DNA of 63,219 nt from Paraburkholderia haematera (lineage in GTDB: Bacteria > Pseudomonadota > Gammaproteobacteria > Burkholderiales > Burkholderiaceae). Location of the stretch: NCBI RefSeq assembly GCF_905220975.1, contig NZ_CAJNBK010000031.1, forward strand, positions 1 to 63,219, written 5' to 3'. Below are positions 59,059 through 63,219 of the stretch, piece after piece. Numbering within the stretch: the stretch's first letter is position 1; each line of letters starts with the position of its first letter. A program made the translations under genes and the position numbers. The notes under the pieces were generated by a model that made no database searches, was not told the DNA's origin, and worked only from the letters and a program-made list of their open reading frames with translations.

Positions 59059-59628
59059 ATGTCTGAGCCTCGTCTGACATTCCTTGACCAGAATGAATGG
59101 GAAAACTGGTTGACGCAAAACGGCGGTACCTCGACCGGAATATGGCTGCGTCTTGCCAAAAAGGGCGCCGGGCAGCCAACCTTGACTTACGAACAGGCGC
59201 TGGAAAGTGCCCTTTGCCATGGCTGGATCGACGGTCAGAAACAGACTGAAAGTGAAGAATACTGGTTGCAACGCTTCACTCGACGCTCCGCAAAAAGTAT
59301 CTGGTCCAGGCTCAACAAAGACCGGGCCGAAGCGCTGATCGCCGCAGGCAGAATGCTTCCTTCCGGCATGCGAGAAGTCGAGAAAGCCAAAGGGGATGGC
59401 CGCTGGGAGGCTGCCTATGCGTCGGCCAGCAACTCGGTCGTGCCGGACGACCTGCAGGCCGCACTGGCCGCCAATCCCAAGGCCAGCGCGTTCTTTGCAA
59501 CGTTGAATGGCCGGAACCGCTACGCCATCCTGTTTCGGATACAGAATGCCAAGAAGCCTGCAACACGGGCGCGCAAGATCGAGGAGTTCATCGGCATGCT
59601 GAATCGCGGCGAAACCATTTATCCCTAG
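59059..59628 (+). CDS. YdeI/OmpD-associated (OmdA) family protein
   Basis: A 189-residue protein. LTFLDQNEWENWLTQNGGTS and GIWLRLAKKGAGQPTLTYEQ, then ALCHGWIDGQKQTESEEYWL and TRRSAKSIWSRLNKDRAEAL are highly typical of the family; the C-terminal helices (AALAANPKASAFFATLNGRN and RARKIEEFIGML) complete it. E. coli YdeI is linked to bacteriocin and polymyxin stress through OmpD/OmpF-type porins, but the mechanism is not settled. ATG 59059 is preferred to an earlier in-frame start. It stands alone. Confidence 0.92.
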   Translation: MSEPRLTFLDQNEWENWLTQNGGTSTGIWLRLAKKGAGQPTLTYEQALESALCHGWIDGQKQTESEEYWLQRFTRRSAKSIWSRLNKDRAEALIAAGRMLPSGMREVEKAKGDGRWEAAYASASNSVVPDDLQAALAANPKASAFFATLNGRNRYAILFRIQNAKKPATRARKIEEFIGMLNRGETIYP

Positions 59629-59925
59629 AGCAGGAAGTTCGACAGCCGACGAAAGTCGGCGGACGATGCTGCGCTCAAGGCGGGCAACCCGCAGCGTTCT
59701 CCACGCCTCAGCTCTGGCGAGCGTCGATCAATACTGGCTTAAGGTCCATTTATTTCTTTGGCCGCTATTGGCGTATGACCGGCCGTTACGAAAATCCGGC
59801 TGAGTGTCGGATTCTGGCCGACACCGGCCGATAAAGGATGACCGTTTTCAAACAGTGAGCAGGTGTATTCTGCGGTCGTATGCATGACATTTCGCCGACG
59901 TCGGCGCTCATTGTTTGGAGAAGCG

Positions 59926-60378
59926 ATGAACATCAGCGCACACAAGCCTGGTACTCCCACCTGTCAACTGGTGCAAGCTGGCCCACAGTTCGAGGGGAAG
60001 CAAGGGCTGACCTATGCGGTAGGTATCTCAGCTGAAAGTGTGGGATCGAAGCAAGTGCATCTTCAGCTAGCAACAATTCCGCCGGCTGCCCGGGCCAAAG
60101 CGCATCTCCATGCGGAGCATGAGACCGCCATCTATCAGCTGAGCGGCATCTCGGGGTGCTGGTATGGCGAACGATTGGAGCGCCATGCGGTCGTTCGGGC
60201 CGGAGATTTCTTCTACATCCCCGCAGGGATGCCGCATATTCCGTACAACGCGAGCGCGGACGAACCTTGCGTCGCGGTAATCGCCCGAACCGATCCCAAC
60301 GAACAGGAAAGCGTCACGATGCGGCCGGATCTTGATGCCTTACCTGACTGGTCGAGCGTTCTGCCTTCACCGCTCTGA
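59926..60378 (+). CDS. cupin-domain protein
   Basis: A 150-residue single-cupin protein. HLHAEHETAIYQLSG carries the first motif (H, H, E) and GDFFYIPAGMPHIPYN the second (G, P, H). The metal-binding residues are intact. VNVS-type family members act as isomerases, dioxygenases or sugar-acid binders; nothing narrows this one. ATG 59926 follows TTTGGAGAAGCG. It stands alone. Confidence 0.88.
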   Translation: MNISAHKPGTPTCQLVQAGPQFEGKQGLTYAVGISAESVGSKQVHLQLATIPPAARAKAHLHAEHETAIYQLSGISGCWYGERLERHAVVRAGDFFYIPAGMPHIPYNASADEPCVAVIARTDPNEQESVTMRPDLDALPDWSSVLPSPL

Positions 60379-60926
60379 TTGAGCTGAGTGCAACGGTCAT
60401 ACGTGCAGTACACGACGGGTAAATTACGACCTCGTACTTAAGTCTCAGTTAGAAGCCGTTGCGAAATTAGTTAAACCACGGGTTAAGACGCGTCCAGCAA
60501 ATCAACGCACAAACGAGAGATAGGAGGGCCTCGTGAACATGAGCGTAGGGTTTGTAGCAAATCATCGGGCTTCGAGACGAGTGAAACGATGCAATCGGGC
60601 GCTCGACTGGCCAGCGCGTTCTGCCGAGACTATTTCCGTTAGGCGAGCCGATTTTTGCAAGCACCGGCGTGATGCCGCGTTCTCTCAAACGTTGTCGATG
60701 TGGTTCGGAACTGTCGCCACGGCCGCCTGGTTGCAGTCTTGTATTCGATTCAGCGCCAGCATATAACGAATCATGCGATGCGTTCTTAAAGCGCCAGGGG
60801 CCTCGTAAATGTACATCAGGCAGATCCCGTGCGACGGTTCAGCACCTGTCCAGGCATGCCATCTACGGCACCCTCGGCCAGGTGTTGGGTAGCAGCTGAT
60901 GAGGCTAAACCCGGCAGGAGGGCAAC
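60379..60926. other. intergenic region without a supported gene
   Basis: About 550 bases with no convincing open frame. CAGGAGGGC near the right end is the ribosome site of the lipoprotein gene. I saw no clear palindrome or terminator. Confidence 0.5.
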
Positions 60927-61775
60927 ATGAGCGTCCACGCCGAAGCGCGAGACCGCACCGCGATCGCCGCGTTTGCCATGAGAGTACTCCGGCCATCGGC
61001 AGTGATGATGGCGGTTGTGATCCCATTAACTGGATGTGGTGGCGGTGGCGGGAGTGACGGAGCAGCCACCTCGTTGGTCGCCAATAGCGCCAATCCACCG
61101 GAAGGGATCGTGAATCCCCATGTCGTGTCGCTCGATGTGCAGTTCCGGGACAAGACATACCGTCAGTGGGCGGTCTCGTTCTGGCAGTGGGCGCTGGAAT
61201 TGCCACTCGGCCCCCTTCCGCATCCGTTCAACGACTGCAACCATCGTCCCATCTCAGCGGCGCAAACGGGAAACGTATGGTATTGGGCCACGCCCAGTTC
61301 GGCACATCTGATCTGCAATCAGATGGCGACGACAATCCCTGCAGGGACGTCTATCTTCCTGTCTATTCTCGACGGGACGTCTATTTTCCTGCCCATGTTT
61401 AACGGGACGACGTCGCTGAACACCCCACCGATCCAGGCATTCACGGCGGATCAGCTGAAGATTGCCAGTGCCTTCGCAAGCGACATCCGGGATTTGTTCT
61501 GCACCATCGACGGTGTTTCCGTAGCTAATATCAGGGCTTATCGTACGACGATCGGCCCATTCTCGTTTTCTGCTCCGAGTCCCTGGATTTTTGGCAATAC
61601 CGGTGGAAAAGGGACATCCGTTGCAGACGGCTACTACCTGCTGCTGGAGCCGTTATCCGCAGGCTTGCACACGATTCATTATGGTGGGAAGTTTGTTTTT
61701 CCTGCGGGTGTGTTTGGATCCGACCAGGCCGTCATTGCCAAAGACGTCACGCTCCTTATCAGAGTTGGCTCATAG
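60927..61775 (+). CDS. exported lipoprotein of unknown function
   Basis: A 282-residue protein. ATG 60927 follows CAGGAGGGCAAC, an excellent ribosome site. A long n-region precedes the helix VMMAVVIPL and the lipobox LTGC, then a poly-Gly linker (CGGGGGSDG). The mature part contains QWAVSFWQWALELPLG, a tandem TSIFLSILDG / TSIFLPMFNG, YYLLLEPLSAGLHTIHYGG and VAKDVTLLI-type strands. The 'yrqWsasWWqWalsiP' segment is shared by a family of bacterial secreted proteins of unknown role. The poly-Gly linker suits outer-membrane anchoring. Confidence 0.85.
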   Translation: MSVHAEARDRTAIAAFAMRVLRPSAVMMAVVIPLTGCGGGGGSDGAATSLVANSANPPEGIVNPHVVSLDVQFRDKTYRQWAVSFWQWALELPLGPLPHPFNDCNHRPISAAQTGNVWYWATPSSAHLICNQMATTIPAGTSIFLSILDGTSIFLPMFNGTTSLNTPPIQAFTADQLKIASAFASDIRDLFCTIDGVSVANIRAYRTTIGPFSFSAPSPWIFGNTGGKGTSVADGYYLLLEPLSAGLHTIHYGGKFVFPAGVFGSDQAVIAKDVTLLIRVGS

Positions 61776-62228
61776 CACTCTGATAATCATATATCCGGCT
61801 TCCCTGCTGTCGTCATCAGTTGCACGGTTCGCCGATAGATTGGCTCATCGCGCACCCGAACATATACGCCCGGGCAGGCGCTGGGCGCGAAGCGGATGTC
61901 CTCAAGCTCGCGTCTGCGCCGAAGTACAGATCATTGAGGATGTACCAGACGCGTCGGACGGCTAACACTGAGCGCGGTCGTCTTGTGGCCTGACGAAACG
62001 CAACCCGATCCGACCGAGGAAGTATCTCTTCAGTAGCTGCTTCCAGGAGTGGAGCTGCTCGTCCAATGACCGCCTGCAAGAGTGCTCGAAAGGCCGCTAC
62101 TGGCCGGTTGGCGCCTCACGCGATTGGCATACCCGCTTCGGCTTTGCACGGCTGCGATCGGCAGCACGCGCCCCGAAGCGGACATCGGATTCGCCAAGGC
62201 GCTCGCGGTCCTGGAGCAAACCATGCAG
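61776..62228. other. intergenic region with dispersed repeats
   Basis: About 450 bases. It contains the type 3 repeat at 62151-62181, and GACCGCCTGCAAGAGTGCTC at about 62068-62087 recalls the dispersed repeat start. No gene is supported. Confidence 0.5.
62151..62181 (+). repeat. dispersed repeat, type 3
   Basis: GCTGCGATCGGCAGCACGCG, then CCCCGAAGCGG. See the copy at 58819-58849. Confidence 0.6.
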
Positions 62229-62741
62229 CTACTTCTCGAACCAGTATTCGAACTCGGTCCGGTTCTGGTTGAAGGCCTTGTTGTCGGAAACTGTTTCGGC
62301 GCGTACGATGCCGCGAATGCTGCGGAATTTACCAGTGCCACCCGTGATATCCAACTCCGTGAGGTTCTTCGAGCGGTCGCTGCCTGGCAACTTGTGCGTG
62401 AGGAAGAATCCGCGCGCAAAAATCTTGTCGCCGTTCTCCATCCTGTATTCCACATAGCTGCGGCCGAGCCCATTCGAGTCAGTCTGGTCGCTGGTGCCAC
62501 GGATAACAGCCTCCTTGAGGACGATGCCCTCAATTGTCTGGTCTTTGCCGCCGTAACTGCGCACTAACTCGAACAGCCGCAGCTTGTGCTCAGGCACGTC
62601 GCCGACCTCGAGGATGTACTGCTGCGTGTACTTGTTGCCGCTCGCTGGCGCTTCGAACGCAACGACATGCTTCTCCTGCGCAAGTGCGATCGTCGAAGCG
62701 AGAAGCACGCCGCATAGTGCCGCAGACATTCTTAATTGCAT
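62229..62741 (-). CDS. hypothetical exported protein, barrel-like
   Basis: A 170-residue protein. ATG 62741 follows GGGAGAAGACC and opens a signal peptide (MQLRMSAALCGVLLASTIALA, cleavage near AQ). The mature part is rich in alternating strands: YTQQYILEVGDVPEHKLRLF, then IVLKEAVIRGTSDQTDSNGL and RSYVEYRMENGDKIFARGFF, ending with TELDITGGTGKFRSIRGIVR and NRTEFEYWFEK. The 'ITGGTGkfrsIRG' segment recalls allene-oxide-cyclase/dirigent-like beta barrels. Likely periplasmic; function unknown. Confidence 0.82.
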   Translation of the reverse strand: MQLRMSAALCGVLLASTIALAQEKHVVAFEAPASGNKYTQQYILEVGDVPEHKLRLFELVRSYGGKDQTIEGIVLKEAVIRGTSDQTDSNGLGRSYVEYRMENGDKIFARGFFLTHKLPGSDRSKNLTELDITGGTGKFRSIRGIVRAETVSDNKAFNQNRTEFEYWFEK

Positions 62742-63219
62742 GGTCTTCTCCCTGCGGGATCGGAAACCTGATTCACTCTGGTCATGAACGGGACCCTGCT
62801 GTTCGTTTATCTCCAAGGATAGGTGGCATTACCCCTGTGTGCACAATGTCCGTAGTTGCTCGCCTTGGGGGTGCTTCGCGCTGGCGACGGAAAGAACGGC
62901 TGGCCACTGAAGGGATTGATGCCGCATCCCCTCCTGGCGGACGGGCGGAAGCTCGCACGATCGTCTCGAGTCGGCGTAGACGCGGGGCGGTCGCAAGATT
63001 TGGTTGAGCGACTGGAAATGCTTAGGTTTGTAGGATGCCTGATGACATTCTCAAGGTCGATGCCAGGTTTGGGATCAGGTAGCGGCCGTTCTGACCGCTG
63101 GCTCCTCCGTCAAAACATCGTATGTAAGGCCCGTCACAATCGCCCGCGCGTCCAGCCAACCCGAACTTTGACTTCCCTCCCCCCTGCCATACACTAGATT
63201 CGAAGCACGTTACTCGTCT
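62742..63219. other. right-end intergenic region
   Basis: About 480 bases to the window edge. Open frames show no domain and no ribosome site. The first 100 bases should hold the promoter of the exported protein gene at 62741. Confidence 0.45.

Noticed and set aside
62856..63197. 113-codon frame at the right end
   Set aside because: No ribosome site or domain; composition like a chance frame.
1..63219. CRISPR array, tRNA, rRNA, prophage or integron structures
   Set aside because: No regularly spaced direct repeats, cloverleaf-like genes, structural phage genes, integrase or attC-like sites were seen by reading; a covariance-model scan would settle tRNAs.

Overview
The window is a GC-rich (about 60 % by eye) proteobacterial chromosome segment. 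Dense LysR and TetR regulators, short-chain dehydrogenases (SDRs), SnoaL-like proteins, a Tat-exported Liv-type binding protein, a DUF2946 cluster and the protein style all point to Burkholderiaceae, most likely Paraburkholderia or a close relative. This placement is inference from protein resemblance. I see no rRNA, tRNA, CRISPR array, replication origin, prophage or complete insertion sequence. It reads as accessory chromosome: small catabolic or stress modules, each with its own regulator, separated by gene debris and dispersed intergenic repeats.

Region by region. 1-2049 holds the tail of a membrane protein, two small exported proteins, a decayed DsbA/FrnE-type gene and the cut-off start of an IS110-type transposase. 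2050-6314 holds two cyclic-di-GMP enzymes, a CSS-type EAL phosphodiesterase and a Cache-GGDEF-EAL protein. 6343-13865 is a run of regulator/SDR modules: SnoaL-SDR-SnoaL with a divergent TetR and two palindromic operators, LysR with an SDR, and an SDR with a LysR. Between them lie a degenerate receiver protein and a candidate small RNA with a clear terminator. 14024-26851 holds an exported phosphoesterase, a Mug DNA glycosylase, an alpha/beta hydrolase-SnoaL fusion, an O-methyltransferase that abuts a truncated acetyltransferase gene, a WYL-regulator/glyoxalase pair, and an orphan type-2 argC divergent from a LysR gene.

27258-36868 holds a prolyl-oligopeptidase remnant, a rhomboid protease fused to a YVTN-type beta-propeller, and a four-gene unit (two DUF2946-type proteins, an outer-membrane protein with a CATCGC motif, and a TlpA-like thioredoxin) that looks like an uncharacterised metal or redox system. 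It also holds a lone periplasmic Cache protein, an S66 peptidase, and a methyltransferase coupled to an exported muconolactone-isomerase-like protein. 37338-46314 has another SDR/TetR module with paired operators, a group of small orphan proteins that may be toxin-immunity relics (one with an in-frame amber codon), DUF1003, GNAT and 2OG-Fe(II) oxygenase genes.

46870-57482 is the most coherent part. A complete branched-chain-amino-acid-type ABC transporter operon has two related mini-ORFs linking its genes. It is followed by a divergent catabolic cluster: a D-2-hydroxyacid dehydrogenase on one side, and an SDR, MFS carrier, VOC protein and HTH-fused citrate-synthase-like enzyme on the other. 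Two near-identical palindromes sit in the shared promoter region. The likely role is uptake and breakdown of an organic acid whose identity I cannot tell. 57665-63219 carries a DfrA-like dihydrofolate reductase overlapping an NlpC/P60-like gene, a YdeI/OmdA protein, a cupin, a lipoprotein and another exported protein, with further repeats.
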